Of a stretch of DNA of 64,000 nucleotides, positions 50,526 to 58,230 are shown in pieces. The position numbers were made by a program, and so were the translations under genes. The stretch comes from Leptospira noumeaensis. Its GTDB lineage: Bacteria; Spirochaetota; Leptospiria; Leptospirales; Leptospiraceae. Position 1 is the first letter of the stretch. The number at the start of each line of letters is the position of its first letter. The DNA lies in NCBI RefSeq assembly GCF_004770765.1, contig NZ_RQFK01000007.1:267700-331699 (forward strand). The letters are read 5' to 3'. The notes beneath the pieces are model-generated. The model did not search any database. It was not told where the DNA came from and saw nothing but the letters and a program-made list of their open reading frames with translations.

Positions 50526-51345
50526 ACCTTTCAATTTTATTGAAGAATGCTTCCGGTGCTTTTCTAGGACGAGACTTTGAAAGAGATACAAACAGTTGTT
50601 CGTCTTTCATGCTGACTAATAAGTTTCCATTTAAATCGATGATATCTTGTCTAAAGTAAAAACGAATTTTTTCAAAACTTTCAATCCAACTTAAAATTTT
50701 TACATGTGAGCCTGGCTCGGGTTGTTTATTGATTAAAATTTCTCCACCCATAAAGAATGTAGTAGCATCTGTTTCTTTGATTAAACTCAAATCTACAATT
50801 TCTTTAAAAAATAAAAAACGACCTTCTTCAAAAATTTTCCATATTGAATCAGAAGGTAAATTCCAAAAACAGTTCATATCGCTAAAAGGAATATAATAAT
50901 TGTGTTCGGCCGTATTTTGTCTGGTTGGTTTTGGATGGATGGTAAACTTGTGAGGATCTATATCAATTTCTGGAATGGCTAAAATCTGAATGATTTTGTC
51001 ATCCTGAACTAAACTAGATGTTGTTTCTAATTCGCAGGCTTTTTTCCCATTCGATCCTAATATGGTTTGTTTCCACAATAGAATTCCTGTATCCAGGCGG
51101 AATATTTGTGATTCTACTGTGACCTCCGAATCTGCAAATTGTTGGTCTAAAAACCTAACATAGGTTGATCCTGGAAGGTAACGAATATTTGAGTTTAACA
51201 TTAGTTCTATGGAATATCCAAATTCCTTTAAAACATCGCATCTCGCATCATAACCAAATTTTTCGTATGTTCTACTTGTGACATGGCGGTTCCAGTCCAA
51301 ATCGAAATGGTGTGTGGTTAAGTTTTTACGAAAAATTTGACTCAT
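50515..51345 (-). CDS. Hotdog-fold acyl thioesterase
   Basis: 276 residues, two hotdog domains in tandem, as in acyl-ACP or acyl-CoA thioesterases. The first has HHFDLDWNRHVTSRTYEKF, a typical DWNxHV substrate motif, and the second has MGGEILINKQPEPG with WIESFEKIRFYF. It should release free fatty acids from carrier thioesters. Chain length is unknown. Convergent with rsuA. Confidence 0.82.
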   Translation of the reverse strand: MSQIFRKNLTTHHFDLDWNRHVTSRTYEKFGYDARCDVLKEFGYSIELMLNSNIRYLPGSTYVRFLDQQFADSEVTVESQIFRLDTGILLWKQTILGSNGKKACELETTSSLVQDDKIIQILAIPEIDIDPHKFTIHPKPTRQNTAEHNYYIPFSDMNCFWNLPSDSIWKIFEEGRFLFFKEIVDLSLIKETDATTFFMGGEILINKQPEPGSHVKILSWIESFEKIRFYFRQDIIDLNGNLLVSMKDEQLFVSLSKSRPRKAPEAFFNKIERFIE

Positions 51346-51489
51346 ACCACCGTTTTCTTCATTCTAAATTGGCGGTAAAGAAAAATTCAAGGTATACCGA
51401 CCATTCTAAATTTATTTGATTCTTAAAGACTAATTTTTTTTAAATTATGATTTTTGACTTTTAATCAATAAGAAAAGGAATTTGAACTT

Positions 51490-52017
51490 CTATTTAGATA
51501 AACTGAATAACTTTCGAATCGAATCTAAATCCGTGTCTTTTTCAGTTAGGTCTGCGAAGTAGAGTTTTTGCCAGTTTTGTGTCGTTATTGCCTGTTTGTT
51601 GTTTGGTTTGTCCCAAGATGGATAAATACGAAATCCGCGTTTGCCTTCATATTTACCTGTTAGGATTCCTTTTTCATTTAATACTTGTTTAGTGAAAATA
51701 AAGTATCCTATTTTACCTTTTTGGTTAGTTGAAATTAAGTAAATGTCTGTATTATCTTTTTTATCGAAAGGTTCCGTTATACCTAATTGGTTTCTTTTCC
51801 ATAAAGTTACGAATAACCCAGTTTTTTTTGGAGTAATTTTTGCTTTACGGTATCTTATTTTGATATTTTTAACTTGGAAATGGCAGGCATCATATTCATT
51901 ACTTTCTGATTCTATCTGAACATTTGTCAGAGGTAATTCAAATCTATCAAATAACTTCTCTTTTGTGTCCTTTAAAAAAAGAGGAATCCATTCCGTTTTG
52001 TTCACATTTTTAGCCAT
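51490..52017 (-). CDS. MepB-family protein
   Basis: 175 residues from ATG 52017, since the longer frame would run into the SMR gene. The block VKNIKIRYRKAKITPKKTGL, then FVTLWKRN and the end KRGFRIYPSWDKP, match the MepB family (named from the S. aureus mep locus). The family is uncharacterised biochemically. It follows an SMR efflux gene by 23 bases on the same strand, recalling the mep drug-efflux context. Confidence 0.82.
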   Translation of the reverse strand: MAKNVNKTEWIPLFLKDTKEKLFDRFELPLTNVQIESESNEYDACHFQVKNIKIRYRKAKITPKKTGLFVTLWKRNQLGITEPFDKKDNTDIYLISTNQKGKIGYFIFTKQVLNEKGILTGKYEGKRGFRIYPSWDKPNNKQAITTQNWQKLYFADLTEKDTDLDSIRKLFSLSK

Positions 52018-52040
52018 TTTGATTGATAATGTTAGATATT

Positions 52041-52367
52041 TTAGTGAGACACGAATTTCAATCCAACTACCGATAAAACGAGGGTAGATAGAAAAAAAAG
52101 TCGCCAAAATTCGGTTGGTTCTTTGAAAAATAAAATACCAATGAGCACAGTTCCTACAGCTCCGATTCCTGTCCAGACCGCATAACTTGTACCAATTGGC
52201 AATTCTTTCGTTACTATAATGAGTAATACCATGCTAAGGGTTAATGAGATAAAAAATCCCAAATACCATAGATAACTTTCATTTCCAGTAGCCTCTTTTG
52301 CCTTTCCTAAGCAAAAAGCAAACATTACTTCAAAAAGACCAGCAACCAAGAGCAAAATCCAGTTCAT
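52041..52367 (-). CDS. SMR-family transporter (SugE/Gdx-like)
   Basis: 108 residues with four membrane helices. The essential glutamate is in LFEVMFAF near residue 14, and the phrase GTSYAVWTGIGAVGTVLIGI is typical. Its end resembles Gdx/SugE guanidinium exporters more than EmrE, though a quaternary-ammonium pump cannot be excluded. No guanidine riboswitch was recognised upstream. Likely in one transcript with mepB. Confidence 0.88.
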   Translation of the reverse strand: MNWILLLVAGLFEVMFAFCLGKAKEATGNESYLWYLGFFISLTLSMVLLIIVTKELPIGTSYAVWTGIGAVGTVLIGILFFKEPTEFWRLFFLSTLVLSVVGLKFVSH

Positions 52368-52530
52368 ATCCACTTCCTAAAGGATAGGTTTTCTTTTCTA
52401 TCTTCCAATGTAAATCTTATATAAAATAAATCCTTGAGGAAACAAACCTGTATTCTTGGCAGCTTTCTTTTACCAAACTTATATTTAATTCTCTAAATAT
52501 ACTTTCGACCGGTATTTATTTCTTAAAAAA

Positions 52531-52556
52531 AATATTAAACCAAATGGTTTAATATT
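52531..52556. promoter_or_regulatory. Perfect palindrome upstream of the arsR-type gene (operator 1)
   Basis: AATATTAAACC and GGTTTAATATT flank an AAAT spacer: 11-base perfect arms, 35-60 bases before the ArsR-type start. The core resembles the second site, so it is likely an operator for the ArsR-type protein. A TTTGAC -35 candidate (52555-52560) follows it. Confidence 0.7.
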
Positions 52557-52580
52557 TGACTAAAAAAAACGAACTGATTT

Positions 52581-52600
52581 ATTCAACTAAATGGTTGAAT
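52581..52600. promoter_or_regulatory. Inverted repeat at the ArsR-type start codon (operator 2)
   Basis: ATTCAACT and GGTTGAAT around AAAT reproduce the core of the upstream palindrome. The ATG at 52591 lies inside it, so a bound regulator could block both transcription and translation of the first gene. Confidence 0.6.
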
Positions 52601-52971
52601 TGAGAAAAAAGGAACAAATTTTAGATCGAGTATTTGCCGCTTTGGCAGACCATTCGAGAAGGCAAATGTTGATTCGGCTTCGTAAGGGTTCGCTCAGTAT
52701 TTCCGAACTGGCAGAACCCTTTGCAATGTCTTTTGCGGGTGTTGCGAAACATATAGAAGTGCTTACCGACGCGGAACTTGTAAGGAAAATTCGTGCCCCC
52801 GAAGATGGGCGTAGTTTCCGTCTGGAATTACAAAACCAAACTCTTTTAGAAGCAACCAATTGGATTAAATATCATCAAGAGTTTTGGACAAACAAACTGG
52901 CAAGGCTGGAAAATTTTTTAGAGGAAAAAGAAAATGAACCAAAAAGTTCTAAGAGTCGAAAAAAGAATTAG
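52591..52971 (+). CDS. ArsR-family regulator
   Basis: 126 residues. A winged helix typical of ArsR (LRKGSLSISELAEPFAMSFA and GVAKHIEVLTDAELVRK). It lacks the metal-binding cysteine pair of the arsenic sensors, as in the large ArsR branch beside SRPBCC proteins, so its signal is unknown. Its start codon lies in operator 2, and it overlaps the first SRPBCC gene by 38 bases. It probably represses this three-gene unit. Confidence 0.93.
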   Translation: MVELRKKEQILDRVFAALADHSRRQMLIRLRKGSLSISELAEPFAMSFAGVAKHIEVLTDAELVRKIRAPEDGRSFRLELQNQTLLEATNWIKYHQEFWTNKLARLENFLEEKENEPKSSKSRKKN

Positions 52972-53407
52972 TGCCGATCCAACAAAACTTTTCAGAGCTT
53001 GGCTGAACGCTAAAGATTTTTCTCTTTGGTTTTTATCGGGAGAAGGTATTGGTATTGAATCCGTAACTATGGATCCGAGGCCAGGTGGTCGATTTTTAAT
53101 TAACATGGAACTTGATGGCAAAATCCTTCCACATTATGGCGAATACATTACTATTGAAGAACCTTATAAGTTAGTATTTACTTGGCGCTCTCATGCCACG
53201 GAAAACCGCGATACTCTTGTTACTGTTACCTTTGAAGAAGTAAAGGATAATAAACTTGAAACAAAAAATAACAAACAAAAAACAACAACCTTAGTTACTT
53301 TGATTCATGAAGACCTAAGCAGTGAACTTCAAATTAAAATGCATAACCATGGTTGGAGAAGTATACTCGACGGTTTGAGTCATTGGATGAAATCAATTTT
53401 AGAATAG
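52934..53407 (+). CDS. SRPBCC/AHSA1-like protein
   Basis: 157 residues with the AHSA1 fold (LFRAWLNAKDFSLWFLSGEG, the EPYKLVFTWRS strand and a C-terminal WRSILDGLSHWMKSIL helix). Such domains bind hydrophobic ligands in a deep pocket. It is translated just after the ArsR gene and followed by a second member; the pair probably answers the ligand sensed in this unit. Ligand unknown. Confidence 0.9.
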   Translation: MNQKVLRVEKRISADPTKLFRAWLNAKDFSLWFLSGEGIGIESVTMDPRPGGRFLINMELDGKILPHYGEYITIEEPYKLVFTWRSHATENRDTLVTVTFEEVKDNKLETKNNKQKTTTLVTLIHEDLSSELQIKMHNHGWRSILDGLSHWMKSILE

Positions 53408-53454
53408 TTTTATAAAAACATAACAAATAGAAAAAGAAAATTAAGGAGAATTTT

Positions 53455-53925
53455 ATGAATGGGATTTACCATAAAGTAGGAATTAGGGCTGGAGAAAGGG
53501 AGGTGATGGAAGCGCTTACCACAAAAAATGGGCTAAGTAGTTGGTGGACTAGGGAGGTGAATGGAAGTTTTGTTACAGGTATTTCTTCCGTAGGTGAATC
53601 CATCCAGTTTGGATTTGGACATGGAAATGCGATCGAAATGAAAGTTCAAAAATTAGATCCCAAACAATTGTTATGGGAATGTAATTCTGGTCCAGAGGAT
53701 TGGATTGGTTCTCATATCGATTTTCAATTGAGTTCTGGAAAAACACCAGATGGAGAAAAAATGACAATTCTGTATTTTCGTCATCGGGATTGGAGAGAGG
53801 AAAACGAGTTCACAGCTCATTGTAGTATGAAATGGGCGACTTTTTTACTCAGTCTACGTGAGTTTGTCGAACTCGGTGTTGGACGGCCGTCACCCGATGA
53901 TATTAAGATCGATGATATGAATTGA
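53455..53925 (+). CDS. Second SRPBCC/AHSA1-like protein
   Basis: 156 residues with the same fold (VMEALTTKNGLSSWWTREV at the start, WATFLLSLREFVELG at the end). It lies 47 bases after the first copy with a GGAG site before the ATG. It is divergent in sequence from the first, so a different ligand or a heterologous partner is possible. A hairpin terminator follows the gene. Confidence 0.9.
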   Translation: MNGIYHKVGIRAGEREVMEALTTKNGLSSWWTREVNGSFVTGISSVGESIQFGFGHGNAIEMKVQKLDPKQLLWECNSGPEDWIGSHIDFQLSSGKTPDGEKMTILYFRHRDWREENEFTAHCSMKWATFLLSLREFVELGVGRPSPDDIKIDDMN

Positions 53926-53936
53926 ATCAAATAAAG

Positions 53937-53959
53937 AAGGGTTCGTATGAACCCATCTT
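53937..53959 (+). terminator. Terminator after the ArsR-SRPBCC operon
   Basis: GGGTTC and GAACCC pair with a GTAT loop, flanked by AAAGAA and ATCTTTA which extend the stem. It closes the operon. Confidence 0.7.
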
Positions 53960-54030
53960 TATCAATCGAAAAGACTGATATTTTATTTCTTTGCCATGCA
54001 ACTAGACCGGAATAGTGGCAGGAATTGGCG

Positions 54031-54063
54031 ATGATACTAAGTAAACTATTTACTTAGTATCAT
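54031..54063. repeat. Long perfect inverted repeat across the SRAP stop
   Basis: ATGATACTAAGTAAA and its exact complement flank a CTA loop: 15-base arms. The repeat covers the stop codon of the SRAP gene. It lacks a T-run but could be an AT-rich attenuator of readthrough from either side. Confidence 0.6.
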
Positions 54064-54719
54064 CCAAATAACGTTTGTTCATAATCTAAATCTTCGGTGA
54101 TTATTTCATCTGACTGAAATTGCGTTATTAGTTTCTGTAAATCAAAGTTGTTTGTTATTTTAGAATTTAACCATAGGATTTGATTTCCTCTTTGAATCAC
54201 AACTGGTTGCCTATGTTTGTTATCTCCATAGTTATGGATTTCTGCTGTTTTTTCGTTGGCTACTTGTGTGACGATCGTAACCCAATTTTGTAATCCATCG
54301 GGTTTTGTTCCGCAGATTCCTGCAAAGTAAGAGTTTTTATCTTTAAACTCAATTCTAAATTTATGTTTTTTGCCGTTACGTTGCATTTGCCATTCAAAAT
54401 AAGCTGTTACTGGAATTAAACAACGATTGTCTGAATATTTTTCCCAAAAGGATGAAGAAAGTATATGTTCAGATTGAGTGGTTGTAATTAAGCGATCTTT
54501 GGCAAAAGATTGTTTGGTTCCCCATGTTCCAGAGCAAAGTGAGATTTTGTTATTTATTTGTCGTAGGAACCAAACAATATCATTTGGTTTTATCGCAAGT
54601 CCAGTTTGAGAATATTTACGATATGTTTCTTCATAGTTAGTATCAATAACTGAAAAATTTTCCCATCGGTTTTGATGTTCTTCAAGAGCAATCAACCTGT
54701 TTATAAATAAATTTGACAT
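54060..54719 (-). CDS. SRAP-family (SOS response-associated peptidase-like) protein lacking Cys2
   Basis: 219 residues. The catalytic-glutamate motif (CLIPVTAYFEWQM), the strand motif TIVTQVANEKTAEIHN with the His, and RQPVVIQ match the SRAP family (YedK/HMCES), which links covalently to abasic sites in single-stranded DNA. The essential MCGR start is absent: this protein begins MSNLFINR. It therefore cannot make the normal Cys2 thiazolidine link and may be a structural or altered member. Upstream is DUF4256 (10 bases), suggesting cotranscription. Confidence 0.8.
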   Translation of the reverse strand: MSNLFINRLIALEEHQNRWENFSVIDTNYEETYRKYSQTGLAIKPNDIVWFLRQINNKISLCSGTWGTKQSFAKDRLITTTQSEHILSSSFWEKYSDNRCLIPVTAYFEWQMQRNGKKHKFRIEFKDKNSYFAGICGTKPDGLQNWVTIVTQVANEKTAEIHNYGDNKHRQPVVIQRGNQILWLNSKITNNFDLQKLITQFQSDEIITEDLDYEQTLFG

Positions 54720-54728
54720 TGAATTCTT

Positions 54729-55292
54729 TTACAATCGAAGAGAACCGCGAAACCCTCTAACAGCGTAATACGATTCTGCACCATTGTGGTATATGAATAC
54801 CGTTCCGTAACGGAAGTCTGCAAATAATGCCCCACCCAAATTCCTAATATTAGAAGGGGTTAATATCCAACTAGATGTTTTTGCATCGAAGGTTCCAATT
54901 TTTTGTAACTCTTTATATTCCTCTTCAGTTAATAATTGGATTCCCATAGCAGCAGCCATTTCTAAGGCACTACTTTTGGGTTTATTTTCTTTTCTTGAGT
55001 CCAATGCCTTACGATCATAACAAATACTTCTTCTCTCTTTGGGGGTTTCAGGAGAACAGTCGTAGAAAATATACTCATTTGTTTTTTTATCATAACCTAC
55101 AATATCTGGTTCCCCTCCTGTTTTTTCCATTTCATAGAGAGACCATAACTTGTCTGGATTGGTTTCTAACTTACTTTCTATTTTGTTCCATTCTATATCT
55201 GGATGCCGGCTTTTATTTTTATCAAAACGAATTTTTAACTCTTTGATGATTTCTTCAGATTGTTTCTGAGACAGTTTTCTTTTATTATTCAT
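54729..55292 (-). CDS. DUF4256-family protein
   Basis: 187 residues, whole-length match to DUF4256: MEKTGGEPDIVGYDKKTNEY, SICYDRKALDSRK, and FIYHNGAESYYAVRGFRGSL. Function is unknown in the family. No signal peptide. It is the first gene of a pair with the SRAP-like gene. Confidence 0.85.
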   Translation of the reverse strand: MNNKRKLSQKQSEEIIKELKIRFDKNKSRHPDIEWNKIESKLETNPDKLWSLYEMEKTGGEPDIVGYDKKTNEYIFYDCSPETPKERRSICYDRKALDSRKENKPKSSALEMAAAMGIQLLTEEEYKELQKIGTFDAKTSSWILTPSNIRNLGGALFADFRYGTVFIYHNGAESYYAVRGFRGSLRL

Positions 55293-55694
55293 CGTTTTAG
55301 ATTCCTTCGTAGATATCTATACAGTGAAATTAGGAATAGAAATTGATTTCACTTGGGAAACTATAATAAAATTTAAATTTTCGTCACTCCCTTTCTGTAA
55401 AAAATAAATTCGCTCTAAATGAATTTGATATCCTTTGGGTTGGATTTGTTATGGACTATTTGTCTCTGTTAGTTTCTAGAGGTTTTTTTTGTGATCGCAA
55501 ATTTCATTTCCTTGTTGCTCAGAGGATCTGGGTATCTTTGGTCTCAATGAGCAGTTAATGAGTCTTGTTTTAATTTTATCAAATCGGAGTATCAGATTTA
55601 CCTGTCTTATCAATAAATTCAACTCTCCATCTTATTATTTCTTTCAGGATTTTAAATAGTTTTTATCGCATATTTTTTAACATTGCGCTAGAAT
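55293..55694. other. Gene-free stretch before the cassette array
   Basis: About 400 bases without a convincing gene on either strand. It is AT-rich and marks the left flank of the cassette array; the array starts abruptly at 55695 with half an attC. I see no integrase or attI here. Confidence 0.5.
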
Positions 55695-55759
55695 CCTATG
55701 TGTCGTAGACCGAGCGAGGGCGTAAGTCCCGAAGTGAAGCGGTTAGTCGCTGTTATACG
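55695..55759 (-). repeat. attC-like site of the Fic cassette, truncated
   Basis: Only one half of the usual palindrome is present: CCTATGTGTCGTAGACCGAG onward to GGTTAGTCGCTGTTATACG. The other half (the AACGAACTAG arm seen at the other sites) is missing, and sequence changes to unrelated DNA at 55694. It marks the end of the array. Confidence 0.75.
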
Positions 55760-55780
55760 AAGTCTCCATTCTATTGAATC

Positions 55781-56713
55781 TTATTCGTTTTTTGGGCTGA
55801 CTTCCTCCAAGTAAGTTTCAATTGCTTGAATTGTAGTCATCCAATTTCTATTGAATTTAACAGCGGAAAGTTTCCCTGTTCTTGCAAGTAGCGAAAGATA
55901 TTCTAATGAATAATCGCAATATTTTGTAGCTTCTTTTAAAGTAATATATCCTTGTTTGTTTTTTGGCGAATCGGTTCTAATCGAGTTTAAGTAAATGATT
56001 AGAGATCTTTCTATAGACTTACCTACAAAGTCTAGAAAGCCCGAAGTTTTTCCATTATCTGCCTCTCGAAGAACTCTGTAATATTTTTTCCTATCAAGAT
56101 GGAGTATAACTGCTGGCGGGAATCCTTCTTGCATTAAAATTAAATTCATCAGTAATCGAGCAGTCCTTCCATTTCCATCAATAAATGGATGAATAAAAAC
56201 TAGCTTATAATGAAACCAAGCAGCAAGTTCAGGAATAGATAATTTTTTGTTATTGATGTAATACCATTCGACAAGCTCATCAACAAGATTATAAACTTTT
56301 GCAGCACTTGGAGGAATATGTGTAGCACCAGTGATACGCACATTTGTTCTTCTGAAAACTCCTGCTTCTTCATCATCAATATTTTTTAGAATAATACCGT
56401 GAATTTCACGAATTAAATTAAGGGAAATTGATGTCTTTTTCTTTATAATTTTCTCTATATGATCAATTCCTTCTTTATGGTTGATGACTTCGAAGTGTTC
56501 CCTAAGACTTTTATTTCCAATCGTAATACCTTGCCTTAAAACTAAATCAGTCTCTTGTAAGCTAAGTGTGTTTCCTTCGATAGCGTTAGAGTTATATGTC
56601 CATTCTAGGTAAAATTGTTCTCTAAGTTTATCTACAATGGCAACGGGTAAAGGTCGTAGTTTATCGAGTTCTTTCTTCTTTCCCTGAATGCTTTTTAGTA
56701 GGGTGAGATTCAT
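55781..56713 (-). CDS. Fic-family protein (self-inhibited class II) in a cassette
   Basis: 310 residues. The active site HPFIDGNGR (175-183) is complete, so AMP transfer (AMPylation) is expected. An N-terminal inhibitory helix with the (S/T)xxxE(G/N) motif (SNAIEG, S42-E46-G47) would keep it off until released, which fits class II. The C-terminal 60 residues look like a small winged-helix domain (YITLKEATKYCDYSLEYLSL). Targets are unknown. It is flanked by half-sites whose sequences (GTTATACGAAGTCTCC and GGAGATTTCGTATAAC) mirror each other. Confidence 0.9.
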   Translation of the reverse strand: MNLTLLKSIQGKKKELDKLRPLPVAIVDKLREQFYLEWTYNSNAIEGNTLSLQETDLVLRQGITIGNKSLREHFEVINHKEGIDHIEKIIKKKTSISLNLIREIHGIILKNIDDEEAGVFRRTNVRITGATHIPPSAAKVYNLVDELVEWYYINNKKLSIPELAAWFHYKLVFIHPFIDGNGRTARLLMNLILMQEGFPPAVILHLDRKKYYRVLREADNGKTSGFLDFVGKSIERSLIIYLNSIRTDSPKNKQGYITLKEATKYCDYSLEYLSLLARTGKLSAVKFNRNWMTTIQAIETYLEEVSPKNE

Positions 56714-56793
56714 ATCGGATAATCATATTTTGAGCCGATCCGATATGAATGCAATTCATTAATTGTCCCTTTTGGGATGGTTTTTGGAGATTT

Positions 56794-56842
56794 CGTATAA
56801 CGAACTAGGGGAGACGACGTTCCCTGGCCCTGAGTCCCGACC
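56794..56842 (-). repeat. attC-like site, left half (split by the IS3 element)
   Basis: CGTATAACGAACTAG then GGGGAGACGACGTTCCCTG and GAGTCCCGA. It is the arm of the GGGGAGACGACG subtype. Its partner half to the right of the IS is of a different subtype, so this site appears chimeric. Confidence 0.75.
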
Positions 56843-56875
56843 CTGTGGTATTCCCCGTTTATTTCGGACAGTAAA

Positions 56876-57706
56876 TTAAGCACATCGCTTTTCATATAAC
56901 TTTCTAAATGCAATAGGGGAAGTAAAGCCTAAAGTAGAATGGATTCTTTTTCGATTGTAGAATATTTCGATATAAAAGAAGAGATTCTTCTTTGCTTCTT
57001 CTATACTTTTAAATTTAACATGCCTAATTAATTCAGACTTTAACGTTTTGAAAAAGGACTCAGAAACTGCGTTGTCCCAACAATCACCTTTCCTACTCAT
57101 GCTTTGCTTCATCTTATTGTCATTCAATTTCATTCTGAATTCTTTCGAGGCATATTGAATTCCCCGATCAGAGTGAAAAATACAGTTTCGTTTTGGTTTA
57201 TGAAGTTTAACCGCTTTATCTAAACACGAAATTAAAGAATTTGTTTCTAAGCTCTCACTTAATTCCCAGCCGACTATTTCCCTATTATACAAATCTATAA
57301 TAGTTGTTAGATAAAACCATCTACCATTAATTTCTAGATAGGTAATGTCTGAACACCAAACACAGCCAGGCATTTTGCTTGTGAAATTCCTCTTTAATAA
57401 ATTGGGTGATATACTTTTACCGTGATTTGACTTAGTGGTAGTGGGATGAAACTTTTTGACAGTTTTACTACGTAAATTAGTTATTTTCATCAAACGTTCA
57501 ACTAGTTTCTTGTTACATAGATACCCCTTTGATAACAGAATTTTATGTATCTTAGGACTTCCATAAATTTCAAATGACTCCGTATGAATTTGTTTTATCT
57601 CAGTAAGTAAGAGTAAATTAAATACTTTTCTTCTACTTAACTTTCGATTTTTCCAATTATAAAAACCACTCTTTGAGACTTCTAACGCCTTGCACATTTT
57701 CACCAC
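56876..57706 (-). CDS. IS3-family transposase OrfB (DDE integrase core)
   Basis: 276 residues from the first ATG; the same frame continues upstream for about 15 codons without a start, which fits production as an OrfAB fusion by -1 frameshifting. The HTH-like HMCKALEVSKSGFYNWKN-type start (MCKALEVSKSGFYNWKN) and the DDE blocks are present: WCSDITYL, FHSDRGIQYAS and WDNAVSESFFKTLKSE. It cuts and joins the element ends. Confidence 0.92.
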   Translation of the reverse strand: MVKMCKALEVSKSGFYNWKNRKLSRRKVFNLLLLTEIKQIHTESFEIYGSPKIHKILLSKGYLCNKKLVERLMKITNLRSKTVKKFHPTTTKSNHGKSISPNLLKRNFTSKMPGCVWCSDITYLEINGRWFYLTTIIDLYNREIVGWELSESLETNSLISCLDKAVKLHKPKRNCIFHSDRGIQYASKEFRMKLNDNKMKQSMSRKGDCWDNAVSESFFKTLKSELIRHVKFKSIEEAKKNLFFYIEIFYNRKRIHSTLGFTSPIAFRKLYEKRCA

Positions 57707-57747
57707 TTTAAAACAGGATTTGTTATCTTTGATAAACTGATACTTTC

Positions 57748-58059
57748 CTATTTTTGTCGTGAGTCCTTTGTGAAAATGCCGATTGACTTTTTTAATATCT
57801 GAACCTCTTCTTCAAGTTGCTGGATTCGTTTCTCCTTTTCTTTAAGAATGGACTCAAATTCTTTTTTCCCCTGTTTAACTGTAACTGGACTAGTTTCTTT
57901 TTTGATTTCAGTCATATATTTATCTCTCCATTCCCTAAGAGTCGATTCAGGTATACCTAATTCGTCTGCAGTATATTTGGCTCTTCTTCCATTTTCTAGA
58001 TAACGTTTTACCGATTCAATTTTAAACTCATGAGGATAGCCTCTTCTTTCGCGATTCAT
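57748..58059 (-). CDS. IS3-family OrfA (DNA-binding subunit)
   Basis: 103 residues from ATG 58059 (GAAGGAGC before it). The helix-turn-helix (YTADELGIPESTLREWRDKY) precedes a leucine-zipper coiled coil. It ends ACAAAAATAG, where a -1 slip would lead into the OrfB frame (slippery A-run). It binds the ends and, fused to OrfB, forms the transposase. Confidence 0.9.
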   Translation of the reverse strand: MNRERRGYPHEFKIESVKRYLENGRRAKYTADELGIPESTLREWRDKYMTEIKKETSPVTVKQGKKEFESILKEKEKRIQQLEEEVQILKKSIGIFTKDSRQK

Positions 58060-58113
58060 ATTGCTCCTTCGCGAAGGCTTTATTTTAATGTCCAATTATT
58101 TGGGGGAATACTA

Positions 58114-58230
58114 GGGACGTTAGGGATTGGCACGACGCTTGCGAAGGCAAGAGGAGTGCCAAAAGCCTATGTGTCGTAGACCGAGCGAGGGCGTAAGTCC
58201 CGAAGAGAAGCGGTTAGTCGCTGTTATACG
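58114..58230 (-). repeat. attC-like site, right half (split by the IS3 element)
   Basis: Begins GGGACGTTAGGGATTGG, passes through GCTTGCGAAGGCAAG and CCTATGTGTCGTAGACCGAG, and ends GGTTAGTCGCTGTTATACG. Its inner arms (AGCCTATGTG, CGGTTAGTC) pair with the GACTAACCG arm found at 62969 but not with the GGGGAGACG arm left of the IS. Confidence 0.8.

Larger units (their letters stand above)
56843..58113 (-). mobile_element. IS3-family insertion sequence inside an attC site
   Basis: About 1270 bases. The ends carry imperfect inverted repeats: TGTGGTATTCCCC on the left, and the complement of a GTATTCCCC-containing end on the right, with GGACA at a similar distance inside both. It has two overlapping-phase genes on the minus strand. 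No target-site duplication is evident between the flanks (GACCC left, GGGAC right). It probably moved or recombined after cassettes were captured. Confidence 0.8.

Noticed and set aside
56710..56913. 67-codon minus-strand frame over the left attC half and IS end
   Set aside because: It consists of palindrome and IS-end sequence and has no family features.
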